From assembly GCA_022563275.1 (NCBI GenBank), contig JADFNR010000100.1, positions 1 to 13,000 on the forward strand: a stretch of DNA of 13,000 nt, given 5' to 3'. Positions 6,115 through 12,830 of this stretch are shown here, in pieces. Origin of the DNA: Chloroflexota bacterium (GTDB taxonomy: Bacteria > Chloroflexota > Dehalococcoidia > UBA3495). The notes beneath the pieces are model-generated. The model was not told where the DNA came from, ran no database searches, and was given only the letters and a program-made list of their open reading frames with translations. How positions within the stretch are numbered: position 1 is the stretch's first letter; every line of letters starts with the position of its first letter. A program made the position numbers and the translations under genes.

Positions 6115-6897
6115 ATGGTTGCCTTTACCGAAGAGATGGTGGACGTCGGCGGAGCCAAGGTCCACACCCTGAAGGGCGGCTCGGGGGAACCCCTGCTGCT
6201 GCTCCACGGCGCCGAAGGGAACAGCGGTTGGCTTCGATTCGCCGACGCCCTGGCCGAGAAGTACACGGTCTACTACCCCTCCCATCCCGGCTACGGGAAA
6301 TCGGACCGGCCCGACTGGCTGGAGACCATCCCCGACATGGCCTGTTTCTACACCTGGTACCTGGAAACACTTGGTCTGGAGGGCATCCGGACGATCGGTT
6401 TCGCCATGGGCGGATGGATCGCCACGGAGATTGCCGCCATGTGCAACCACTCATTCAGCAAGCTGATGCTGGTGGGCGCCGCAGGCATCAAACCCAACGT
6501 GGCCGAGATCACCGACATCTTTATCATCAGCCCCGCCCAGGTCCTGGAGTTGATGTTCCACGACTCCAACCAAGCCCCCGAATACCAGGCGGTCTACGGC
6601 AGAGAGTTCACGCCCGACGAGTTGATGGACGCGGAATCCAACCGCGAGATGGCCGTGCGCCTCTGTTGGAAGCCCTACATGTACGACCCACGGCTCAGCA
6701 GCCTGCTGGGCCGGGTCAAGATTCCCACCCGCATGGTCTGGGGGCGGAACGACGCCATCGTCCCGCTGGAATGCGGCGAACTCTTCAAGAAGGCGATAAA
6801 AGGTTCCGACCTGGTGGTCATCGACAACTGCGGCCACTCGCCTCAGATGGAGAAACCCGAAGAATTCATCAAGACCGCCCTCGATTTTCTGGCGTAA
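6115..6897 (+). CDS. Alpha/beta-hydrolase-fold protein with Ala at the nucleophile position
   Basis: It is a single-domain alpha/beta hydrolase of 260 residues, a normal family length. LLLLHGAEG (27-35) provides the oxyanion-hole HG, SHPGYGKSDRP (56-66) is the usual early loop, and VWGRNDAIVP holds the acid D213. DNCGHSPQMEKP holds the general-base H241. The nucleophile elbow, normally G-x-S-x-G, reads GFAMGG with Ala97 (codon GCC), so the serine is absent. A normal Ser-dependent esterase or C-C hydrolase mechanism is unlikely. A His/Asp-dependent cofactor-free oxygenase or lyase activity, or a non-enzymatic role, is possible. The ATG at 6115 follows GAAGGAGAG. It lies between two LLM oxidoreductase genes, so it may process their product. 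Confidence 0.9.
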   Translation: MVAFTEEMVDVGGAKVHTLKGGSGEPLLLLHGAEGNSGWLRFADALAEKYTVYYPSHPGYGKSDRPDWLETIPDMACFYTWYLETLGLEGIRTIGFAMGGWIATEIAAMCNHSFSKLMLVGAAGIKPNVAEITDIFIISPAQVLELMFHDSNQAPEYQAVYGREFTPDELMDAESNREMAVRLCWKPYMYDPRLSSLLGRVKIPTRMVWGRNDAIVPLECGELFKKAIKGSDLVVIDNCGHSPQMEKPEEFIKTALDFLA

Positions 6898-6932
6898 TCT
6901 AGCTAACAGCTATCAGCAGTCGGCAGTCAGAA

Positions 6933-6961
6933 AAAGCTGAAAGCTGATCGCTGACAGCTTT
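6933..6961. repeat. AAAGCTG/CAGCTTT stem-loop before the second LLM gene
   Basis: AAAGCTG (6933-6939) pairs with CAGCTTT (6955-6961) around AAGCTGATCGCTGA. The wider gap 6898-6961 is built of short repeated blocks (AACAGCTATCAGC, GCAGTCAG, GCTGAAAGCTGA) that also occur in the gap at 5945-6066. It sits immediately before the AAAGGAG of the TTG-started gene. Confidence 0.5.
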
Positions 6962-6978
6962 CTCCAAAGGAGAAAACA

Positions 6979-8112
6979 TTGAGTCTGGACGTTTATTACT
7001 TCACCGAGATGCCCTACCACTACATCACCGATGAACTGGCGGAGCAGTGGCCATCCCTGCGGCTAACCTTCCCCAACAGCTACTTCGACCCCAACAAGGC
7101 CACCGACCTGTTCAAGCGCTATCTGGACGAGTACCAGTACGCCGAGGAGGTGGGCTTCCATGGGTTGATGATCAACGAGCACCACAACACCCCATCATGT
7201 ATGGACGTTGAGGTGAATATCACCGGGGGCATCCTGGCCCGCCTGACCTCCAAGGTCAAGATATTGATGCTGGGCAACATGCTGCCCACCTCGGACAATC
7301 CGCCAAGGCTTGCCGAAGAGATCGCCATGTTGGACGTTATCTCCGGCGGCCGGATAGTTTCCGGTTTCGTCCGGGGCATCGGCGTGGAGACCTGGGCCAA
7401 CAACACCAATCCGGTGCACAACCGGGAGCGGTTCGAAGAATGCCACGACCTGATAATCAAGACCTGGACCACGCCCGGCCCCTTCCGCTGGGAGGGCAAG
7501 CACTACAACTACCGGGCGGTGAACCCGTGGATGGTGCCGGTGCAGAAGCCCCATCCTCCAGTTTGGGTGCCGGGGACCGGCAGTCCGGAGACCGTGGAGT
7601 GGGCGGCCAAGTACCACTACACCTACGCCGCTTTCCTGACCGAGATCAGCAGGGCCAAACAGTTGTTCGGGAGCTACCGCGACCACGCCGCTGAGAACGG
7701 CTGGGATGCCGGCCCGGACAAGTTCGCCTTCATGATCTGCGTCCACGTCAACGAGACCGACGAGAAGGCCCAGGAAACGGGCAAGGCTTTCATGTGGCGC
7801 ATGGGCCATCCCCTGAAAGGCCCCAAGGAATACTGGGCCCCGCCGGGATATTTCTCCAGGGCAGGCACCGCCGCCGCCGCCCTACGCCGGCAGCGGCCCA
7901 TGAACGAGATGTCCTACCAGGAGCTGCAGGACAACTATCACCTGGTGGTGGGCAGCCCGGACACGGTCATCAAGAAGCTGCGGCACATCAAGGAGGAACT
8001 TGGCATCGGCTCCCTTCTCCTTGAGGCCCAGGGAGGCCCGCTGTCCCACGAGGACACCATGCGGTGCCTGAAACTGATGGGCGAGGAAGTGATTCCGGCT
8101 TTGCAGGATTAA
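6979..8112 (+). CDS. LLM-class flavin-dependent oxidoreductase (paralog 2)
   Basis: This second luciferase-like flavin monooxygenase in the cluster has 377 residues. It shares with the gene at 4727 the blocks LTFPNSYFDP (29-38), NEHHNTPSC (66-74), MLDVISGGRIVSGFVRG (117-133), NPVHNRERFEE (144-154), TTPGPFRWEGKHY (164-176) and KPHPPVWVPG (190-199). The C-terminal halves diverge in the middle, where substrate selectivity would be expected, then rejoin at VVGSPDTVIKKL and CLKLMGEEVIPAL. The start is TTG at 6979, chosen because AAAGGAG ends 6 nt upstream and the N-terminus then matches the paralog without gaps; the next ATG (residue 11) would drop part of the first strand. Convergent with the gene ending at 8151. 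Substrate unknown. Confidence 0.93.
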   Translation: MSLDVYYFTEMPYHYITDELAEQWPSLRLTFPNSYFDPNKATDLFKRYLDEYQYAEEVGFHGLMINEHHNTPSCMDVEVNITGGILARLTSKVKILMLGNMLPTSDNPPRLAEEIAMLDVISGGRIVSGFVRGIGVETWANNTNPVHNRERFEECHDLIIKTWTTPGPFRWEGKHYNYRAVNPWMVPVQKPHPPVWVPGTGSPETVEWAAKYHYTYAAFLTEISRAKQLFGSYRDHAAENGWDAGPDKFAFMICVHVNETDEKAQETGKAFMWRMGHPLKGPKEYWAPPGYFSRAGTAAAALRRQRPMNEMSYQELQDNYHLVVGSPDTVIKKLRHIKEELGIGSLLLEAQGGPLSHEDTMRCLKLMGEEVIPALQD

Positions 8113-8117
8113 TCTCT

Positions 8118-8144
8118 CAGGACGCCGGTCCTGCCCAGGTGGGC
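8118..8144. terminator. Two small hairpins between convergent genes
   Basis: CAGGAC-GCCG-GTCCTG (8118-8133) and GCCC-AGGT-GGGC (8133-8144) fill the 38-bp gap between the second LLM gene and the convergent gene stop at 8151. Neither has a U-tract on either strand, so termination by these hairpins is only a suggestion. Confidence 0.35.
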
Positions 8145-8150
8145 GGGAAC

Positions 8151-8789
8151 TTATCGGCCGAACGGCCCGCCAAGCTTGGTCCTCAATTCGTCCACGGAAT
8201 ACCCAATGTCGTGCAGAAGGGACTGGACCTCGGGGTTGGACAACGAGGATAAGAAAATCCTGCGCGCGGTGGTGGCCGGCGGTTCATCAGGTTGGGAGCC
8301 GGCAAAGATCTCTTGGGCGAATCGCAAAGAGGATTTCATCGCTGTGGCCCACAGTTCACTCGCGGCCGGATCGTTCCTTTCCACCATTATGAGTTTCCCT
8401 CCGCCGGGGGGATGAACATGCTCTGGGTAAGGCGTGGGCGCGGCTTTGGCAGGTTTCCGCACCTTGCCAACGTGCATCTTATCGAGTCTTCTTTCAACGG
8501 TGTAGTCGAAATCGATATGGCCCTCATAGCTGCGGCCGAACGGGTTCGTTGTCGGAAGGTTCTTCATCGCCCAATCGCGGATGTGGTAGACCGTTACTCC
8601 CAACTCTTTGGCCAGGGACAGATCAGAATCCCTTAGGCGGTACAAGGACGCTCCCGCCAAGTGGACAAAGCCGGGGTTGTGCTGCATCGCGATGGCTTCC
8701 TGCCAGGCGATCTCCCACACGACATAAGCCTCGTGTAGGGAGAAGGCATCATCGCTGGGTTTATCGTGCTGCGAAAGATCAGCCATCAC
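8151..8789 (-). CDS. Unknown protein with a possible helix-turn-helix segment
   Basis: The protein has 212 residues and no recognised family, signal peptide or membrane segment. SLAKELGVTVYHIRDW (58-73) has the spacing of a small DNA-binding helix-turn-helix, but this is weak. The N-terminal 15-50 region is helical and Trp/His-rich, residues 110-130 are Pro/Lys-rich and probably unstructured, and 140-200 is helical. The frame starts with adjacent GTG (8789) and ATG (8786). The only Shine-Dalgarno (AGG within CTAGG) overlaps the TAG stop of the upstream Ldh gene and sits 6 nt before the ATG, so the ATG is the better start (211 residues). This overlap implies translational coupling to the dehydrogenase. 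Codon use is normal for the window, so it is probably real. Confidence 0.7.
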   Translation of the reverse strand: MMADLSQHDKPSDDAFSLHEAYVVWEIAWQEAIAMQHNPGFVHLAGASLYRLRDSDLSLAKELGVTVYHIRDWAMKNLPTTNPFGRSYEGHIDFDYTVERRLDKMHVGKVRKPAKAAPTPYPEHVHPPGGGKLIMVERNDPAASELWATAMKSSLRFAQEIFAGSQPDEPPATTARRIFLSSLSNPEVQSLLHDIGYSVDELRTKLGGPFGR

Positions 8790-8793
8790 GAAC

Positions 8794-9870
8794 CTAGATC
8801 AGGCAGGGCACCGACATCTCGCCGCAGGTGTCCCGGATCCAATCGGCCACGTCGGGATGCAGCGGTATGCCCTCTTCGCGGCGGACCGCTTCCACCTCGG
8901 CCTCGGGTTGGCCCGCCACCAGCACGCGGTCGTGGCCCGGCGCCGGCTTGGTGGTCTTCATCATGGTCAGCCATTCGTCCATCTGCACCTTGAACGGCCC
9001 GACGTCGGTGAACGCGTCGATACTGTAGGCCGCCACCATATGGCCAAAGTTGGGCCTGCCGGGGACCGCGCCGTAGCCAAACCCGGTTAGCACCCCAGCC
9101 AGGATGTCCACCATGCAGGAGAAGCCGTAGCCTTTGTGGGAACCCAGTTCCCGGTCGCTTCCCAAGGGCAGCAAGGTGAACTTCTCCGGGGCCGGTCCCG
9201 CCTCCATGATCGGAGTGCCGTCTTCGCTGGCCAGCCATCCACCGGGAATCTCCACGCCCAGGCGCGCCGCGATGCGGATCTTGTTCACCGCCACCGAACT
9301 GGTGGCCACATCGAACACGAAGGGCGGTTCGTTCAGGGCCGGCACGGCGATGGCGATTGGGTTGGTGCCCAACCGGGGCTCGGCGCCGAATGTGGGCAGC
9401 ACCTGGGGCGGGCAACTGGTCATGCAGATGCCGATCATGTCGTGCTCCAGGGCCAACATGGCGTGGTAGGACGCCATGCCCAGGTGCCGCGCGTTGCCGA
9501 TGGTCACCATTCCCACGCCCACTTTCTTGGCCTTCTCGATGGCGATATCCATGGCCTTGGGCGTGACGATCGTCCCCAGACCGCGGTCGGAGTCCACGGT
9601 GGCCGTGCTGGGGGTCTCTCTGATCACCTTCCAATCGGGCCGGGGATTGATCGACCCTTCCTGATAGCCCGTGATGTAACTCTTCAGCATGTTGGAGACG
9701 CCGTGGGAGTCCACGCCGCGCAGGTCGGCCAGAACTAGAACGTCGGCGGACAGAAGGGCGTCCTCGGCTGGCACGCCCAGCTTCTCGAAGATGCCGGCCG
9801 CCGTCCTTTTCAGGTCGTCTCCCTGAACGAATTCGGCGTCGTCGTGGCTAATCTTGAATTGCTCTAGCAA
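8794..9870 (-). CDS. Ldh-family (malate/L-lactate/ureidoglycolate-type) NAD(P)-dependent dehydrogenase
   Basis: It belongs to the Ldh_2 family, which oxidises 2-hydroxy acids (malate, L-lactate, L-sulfolactate, ureidoglycolate) or reduces the matching oxo acids or cyclic imines. From the chosen start the protein has 358 residues, typical for the family. Motifs are ADLRGVDSHGV (48-58), VTIGNARHLGMASYHAM with the NxxHLG signature, GTNPIAIAVP, FDVATSSVAVNKI, SHKGYGFSCMVDILAGVLTG and the C-terminal REEGIPL. I chose TTG at 9870 because a strong AAGGAGA lies at 6-nt spacing; the longer frame to GTG at 9915 adds 15 Arg/Pro-rich residues without an obvious ribosome-binding site. It is divergent from the peptidase gene and coupled to the unknown gene downstream. 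The substrate cannot be decided from sequence. Confidence 0.92.
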   Translation of the reverse strand: MLEQFKISHDDAEFVQGDDLKRTAAGIFEKLGVPAEDALLSADVLVLADLRGVDSHGVSNMLKSYITGYQEGSINPRPDWKVIRETPSTATVDSDRGLGTIVTPKAMDIAIEKAKKVGVGMVTIGNARHLGMASYHAMLALEHDMIGICMTSCPPQVLPTFGAEPRLGTNPIAIAVPALNEPPFVFDVATSSVAVNKIRIAARLGVEIPGGWLASEDGTPIMEAGPAPEKFTLLPLGSDRELGSHKGYGFSCMVDILAGVLTGFGYGAVPGRPNFGHMVAAYSIDAFTDVGPFKVQMDEWLTMMKTTKPAPGHDRVLVAGQPEAEVEAVRREEGIPLHPDVADWIRDTCGEMSVPCLI

Positions 9871-9943
9871 TCTATATCTCCTTGGCCTGTCCCAATCTGC
9901 AGGCTGGGCGCTCACCCCGGGCCGCTCAGTCGTGATAAACGGG

Positions 9944-9952
9944 ATTATAGCA
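9944..9952 (-). promoter_or_regulatory. Extended -10 promoter element of the Ldh gene
   Basis: On the minus strand TGCTATAAT (9952-9944) is an extended -10 box without a good -35. Transcription would begin near 9937, about 67 nt before the TTG start. It belongs to one arm of a 13-bp perfect inverted repeat, CGGGATTATAGCA at 9940-9952 with its complement at 9998-10010. Confidence 0.5.
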
Positions 9953-9977
9953 TTCGGTCTACACGCTGGGCCTCGCC

Positions 9978-10006
9978 TTGGCCTGAGTCTGCCACGTTGC
10001 TATAAT
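9978..10006 (+). promoter_or_regulatory. Promoter of the M42-like peptidase gene
   Basis: TTGGCC (9978-9983), a 17-bp spacer and an extended -10 TGCTATAAT (9998-10006) form a good sigma-70-type promoter. The start would be near 10013, about 37 nt before the ATG at 10050. Confidence 0.6.
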
Positions 10007-10049
10007 CCCGCCAGCCCAGGCGAACGCAGATCTTCCCCACAGGTGCCGC

Positions 10050-11168
10050 ATGACCAACCCCAGAGACCAGGCTTTGGACTACCTTTCCCGGCTGGGCAGC
10101 AACCCGGCGACGGCCTTTCGAGAGAACGGAGTTGCCGGCACGGTTAAAGCCATCCTGGCGGAGTTGGGACTGGAGCACCGTCAGGACGCCTTCGGGAACA
10201 TCATCGCCAAAATTACCGGCGCTGACCCAATCACCGATCCCCTGGCCATCGTCGCCCACATGGACCACCCCGGTTTTGAGATAACAGCCAGCCATCCTGA
10301 TGGTCAAAACGAGGGCTACATCGCCAAAGCCATGGGCGGCGTGCCCCAGTCGAGCTTTGAAGCCGGCGTTCCGGTGCAAGTCTTGCTCCCCGACGGCAGC
10401 CGGGTGTACGGCAAAACCGCCGGGAAGTATGGTGACGATGGCGAACGTCAGGTCTTGATCAAACTGGAGCAGCCCCAGGATTTGGAACCGCCCCTCTCCG
10501 TGGTCTTTGACCTGGTGGATTTCGAGCTCGACGGCCAGCACATCCGCATGCGGGCCGTGGACGACCTGGCTGGGTGCGGCAGCATCTTGGCAGCCCTGGC
10601 CCAGCTCACGGCGGGCGATGCGCCACCGGGAGACGTGTACGGCGTCTTCACCCGCGCCGAAGAGGTTGGCCTGGTGGGCGCCAGGCTCATGGCCGAGGCG
10701 GGCACCCTGCCGCCGGAAACGTTGGTGATCTCCGCCGAGTCCAGCCGGACCCTGCCCGGAGCGGAGATGGGCGAAGGGCCGGTCATCCGGGTCGGCGACG
10801 CCGGGTTCACCTTCACCGCCGACGCCGAATCGGTGCTTATCCGCGCCCGGGAGATCCTCCAGAAGCGGGACGGCGGGTTCAAGTGTCAGCGTCAACTGAT
10901 GAGCGGCGGCACCTGCGAGGCCAGCGCCTTCGCCGTGTTCGGCTACCAGACCACCGGCATCGCCTTCCCCCTGGGCAACTATCACAACGGCGCGCCCGAG
11001 GGCCGCATCGAAGCCGAATACATCCATATCGACGACTACCTGGGCGGCGTGGAACTGCTCACGGAAGCGGCCCGCCGGGTTTCCGACCGGGCCAACACCG
11101 CCTTCCGCCAACGCCTGCGTGAGGTGCCGCCGGAGATGCGGCAACGGATGCTGGACACCAGCGGGTGA
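10050..11168 (+). CDS. M42-like zinc aminopeptidase family protein
   Basis: It is a cytosolic-type metallopeptidase of 372 residues that resembles M42 glutamyl/deblocking aminopeptidases, which trim small peptides or acylated amino acids with two metal ions. Expected ligands appear in order: AHMDHPGF (H70, D72), RAVDDLAGC (D171 or D172), TRAEEVGLVGA (E204, E205; one the catalytic base), ISAESSR (E230, where M42 enzymes usually have Asp) and GNYHNG (H312). An insert domain fits residues 78-165. The family motif GGTDA is changed to GGTCEAS. These changes suggest a divergent M42/M20-like subgroup with an unknown substrate. The ATG at 10050 follows AGGTG. It is probably cotranscribed with the amidase 51 bp downstream. 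Confidence 0.87.
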   Translation: MTNPRDQALDYLSRLGSNPATAFRENGVAGTVKAILAELGLEHRQDAFGNIIAKITGADPITDPLAIVAHMDHPGFEITASHPDGQNEGYIAKAMGGVPQSSFEAGVPVQVLLPDGSRVYGKTAGKYGDDGERQVLIKLEQPQDLEPPLSVVFDLVDFELDGQHIRMRAVDDLAGCGSILAALAQLTAGDAPPGDVYGVFTRAEEVGLVGARLMAEAGTLPPETLVISAESSRTLPGAEMGEGPVIRVGDAGFTFTADAESVLIRAREILQKRDGGFKCQRQLMSGGTCEASAFAVFGYQTTGIAFPLGNYHNGAPEGRIEAEYIHIDDYLGGVELLTEAARRVSDRANTAFRQRLREVPPEMRQRMLDTSG

Positions 11169-11219
11169 GGCCGTAGCCACGGATACGCCGCCCGCTAACT
11201 CATCGTTCGGAGAGGAAAA

Positions 11220-11675
11220 ATGGCCGCCACAGACATAGCGTTCCTGTCAGCCACGGAACTGGGTTCCGCCATCCAGTCCAAAGAGGTCTCTCCGGTGGAG
11301 GCGGTGGAAGCCTATCTGGAGCGCATCGAACGCATCGACCCCCAGGTCAACGCCTACATCACGGTCTGCGCCGACCAGGCCCGGCAGGAAGCCCTGCAGG
11401 CCGAGGCCGAGATCCGGCGCGGCGAATACCGGGGCCCGCTCCACGGCATACCCATGGGCATCAAGGACCAGATCTACACCAAGGGCATCCGCACCACCGA
11501 CGGCTCCAAGATACGGTCCGATTTCGTGCCCAAGATTGACGCCACCGTGGTGACCAATCTGAAGAAGGCCGGGGCCATCCTGCTGGGCAAGCGGGAATTG
11601 AAGATACCCTGCGCCCGCAAATGGAACGTCAGACTCGTGCTGATATGCAGAGCGAGCCTTCCCATCAGGTCGTAG
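11220..11675 (+). pseudogene. Amidase-signature protein (GatA-like), truncated after about 127 residues
   Basis: The first part is a normal amidase-signature N-terminus: FLSATELGSAIQSKEVSPVE, AYLERIERIDPQVNAYIT and GPLHGIPMGIKDQIYTKGI, where K82 is the lysine of the Ser-Ser-Lys triad. AGAILLGK (117-124) follows. After about residue 127 the sequence stops resembling the family, and the frame closes at 11675 after unrelated residues (CARKWNVRLVLICRASLPIRS minus its ends). The Gly/Ser-rich segment with both catalytic serines is missing, so the product cannot be an active amidohydrolase. Full-length members have about 450-500 residues. Translation would start at ATG 11220 after GGAGAGGAAA, 51 bp downstream of the peptidase. 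The break near 11592-11604 marks a rearrangement or an assembly join. Confidence 0.85.
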
Positions 11676-11800
11676 ACAATGAGATTGCCTACCGCTGGAG
11701 CCAAGAAGAATCAGCGATGGGTAAGCTGACTAATGAAGAAATGGAAGTGGTCTACAAGAACGGCATGAAGCCTAGCGAATACTTGGCTCACAAGGACTGA
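11621..11800 (+). CDS. Small unknown ORF after the amidase break
   Basis: This 59-residue frame (MERQTRADMQSEPSHQVVDN at the start, PSEYLAHKD at the end) overlaps the tail of the broken amidase in another frame. The same frame is open upstream to about 11600 (GIEDTLRPQ), so it could be the C-terminal piece of a larger gene whose start was lost at the join. It is acidic and charged, with no family I recognise. An ORF begins 2 bp after its stop, which looks like an operon or phage-like gene pair. Coding character is plausible but not proven. Confidence 0.42.
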   Translation: MERQTRADMQSEPSHQVVDNEIAYRWSQEESAMGKLTNEEMEVVYKNGMKPSEYLAHKD

Positions 11801-11801
11801 G

Positions 11802-12014
11802 ATGGTTCAAGAGATCGAAGTAGTAGAGGTTGATATTGACGGGCGTACCTTTTGGGTGCGCCCTGCCGGTTCCCGGGTGTTGCAGTCCAACAACGTGGTG
11901 GCCGAAGGGTTGGCGGTTTCCCTGGACAATTCGAGACAATCAAATTTTTACGAACCAAAATTGATTATCCTCGCCATAATGCTGCAGAACTTTATACTTA
12001 TAGGCGAATTCTGA
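11802..12014 (+). pseudogene. Small unknown ORF running into the AT-rich segment
   Basis: The ATG at 11802 follows the previous stop by one base, with AGGA nearby. The first 43 or so residues (VEVDIDGRTFWVRPAGSR, then VLQSNNVVAEGLAVSLDN) look like real protein. After about 11930 the base composition becomes AT-rich and the frame enters the antisense of the methyltransferase, so the last 25 or so residues are chance sequence. I read it as the N-terminal remnant of a gene cut at the island junction. Family unknown. Confidence 0.4.
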
Positions 12015-12704
12015 TACTGCCTTAATAACGCCATGTCCACTAATGTGTCCGAAATCATCTCCACACATCACTCCGAACTCTTTAAGTTTGGGATACCATG
12101 CCTCTAAATCTGCCAGGACTGCGTCATAACCGTGATCGCCGTCCAAATAAACGAAGTCAAAGTATTCATTTGAAAACATTCTTGCAGCGTTTAGCGAAGT
12201 ATCTCTGATAATTCTGACTTTGGGGTTATTGGAAAACTTGATTTTAAGCTTTTGATACATGGGTTCATAAAAGGAATCATCTTTTGTAACTCCGGTGTTG
12301 ATGTCCATATACTGCCTCCACGGATCTACTAAGACCAATTCCTTGATGTTAAGAAAATCAAGTATCCTTTGCGCGTTGTGTCCCTCGTAAACTCCAACCT
12401 CTACTCCAATCAAGTGCTTCAAAGGTTCTTGCTGGTCTTTATCCCAATAATCCTTGTTATAAGTGAAATGAAATCTCTTTAAAAAATAGAAAGGGCTTCT
12501 TGCCAATGGTCTATGGTTTATTCCCCTCATCAAAACTAGAGTTAATGCAAATGCGCCAATATAGTGGACTGATAGAAATATTGTCATAAAAAATACGTTA
12601 TTCAAGCTCATTTCTAACAGGCCAAGAAATACCGTTAAGACTACCAACGGAAAGATGAATAATAGGGTAACAAACGCTTTCTTCGATTCGACTACGGCAT
12701 CCAA
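11940..12704 (-). CDS. Membrane-anchored class I SAM-dependent methyltransferase, 5' end probably lost
   Basis: The product is 254 residues from a TTG at 12704. Two hydrophobic helices (about 10-31 and 36-59) are followed by a Rossmann methyltransferase of the Methyltransf_24 type. VEVGVYEGHN (101-110) is the SAM-binding motif I, VLVDPW (124-129) carries the acidic residue for the ribose, and FDFVYLDGDHGYDAVLADLE (182-201) is the family hallmark. The substrate is unknown; relatives often sit in glycan or lipid gene clusters, which fits the glycosyltransferase at the right edge. No Shine-Dalgarno precedes the TTG, and the frame stays open upstream into the IS terminus at 12719, so the original start was probably removed there. 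The segment is clearly AT-rich compared with the rest of the window, suggesting transfer. Confidence 0.8.
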   Translation of the reverse strand: MDAVVESKKAFVTLLFIFPLVVLTVFLGLLEMSLNNVFFMTIFLSVHYIGAFALTLVLMRGINHRPLARSPFYFLKRFHFTYNKDYWDKDQQEPLKHLIGVEVGVYEGHNAQRILDFLNIKELVLVDPWRQYMDINTGVTKDDSFYEPMYQKLKIKFSNNPKVRIIRDTSLNAARMFSNEYFDFVYLDGDHGYDAVLADLEAWYPKLKEFGVMCGDDFGHISGHGVIKAVSEFAYKYKVLQHYGEDNQFWFVKI

Positions 12705-12718
12705 TAGAAGATTGAATA

Positions 12719-12821
12719 TGAGGTGGACCCCATTAGTTGGACAGGTTTGGTGCGAAGTTAAGTGAGAGTCCTGCCGTCTTCCCCATGATTCGCGATGCTC
12801 CGGTCGGTGACCTCCTACTAC
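12719..12821. repeat. IS3-type terminus, copy B of the 103-bp direct repeat
   Basis: It is the same sequence and orientation as 250-352, starting at the TG tip (TGAGGTGGACCCCATTAGTT) and diverging after CCTCCTACTAC. Mismatches against copy A fall at 12772, 12791, 12794, 12805 and 12818. No transposase and no inverted partner end are present beside it. Its tip touches the truncated 5' side of the methyltransferase gene. Confidence 0.75.
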
Positions 12822-12830
12822 CTCTCGTGG

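Noticed and set aside
6898..6978. Repeated AGCTGA/CAGCT blocks considered as a CRISPR-like array
   Set aside because: The blocks are short, irregular and lack uniform spacers; no cas gene is near.
9871..9915. Longer Ldh start at GTG 9915
   Set aside because: The strong AAGGAGA at 9877-9883 would lie inside the coding sequence; it fits the TTG at 9870, and the extra residues are Arg/Pro-rich and unlike the family.
9945..11180. Long minus-strand frame (411 codons) opposite the peptidase gene
   Set aside because: It is antisense to a gene with intact metal-binding motifs, would run across the divergent promoters, and its residues are a mirror of the coding strand.
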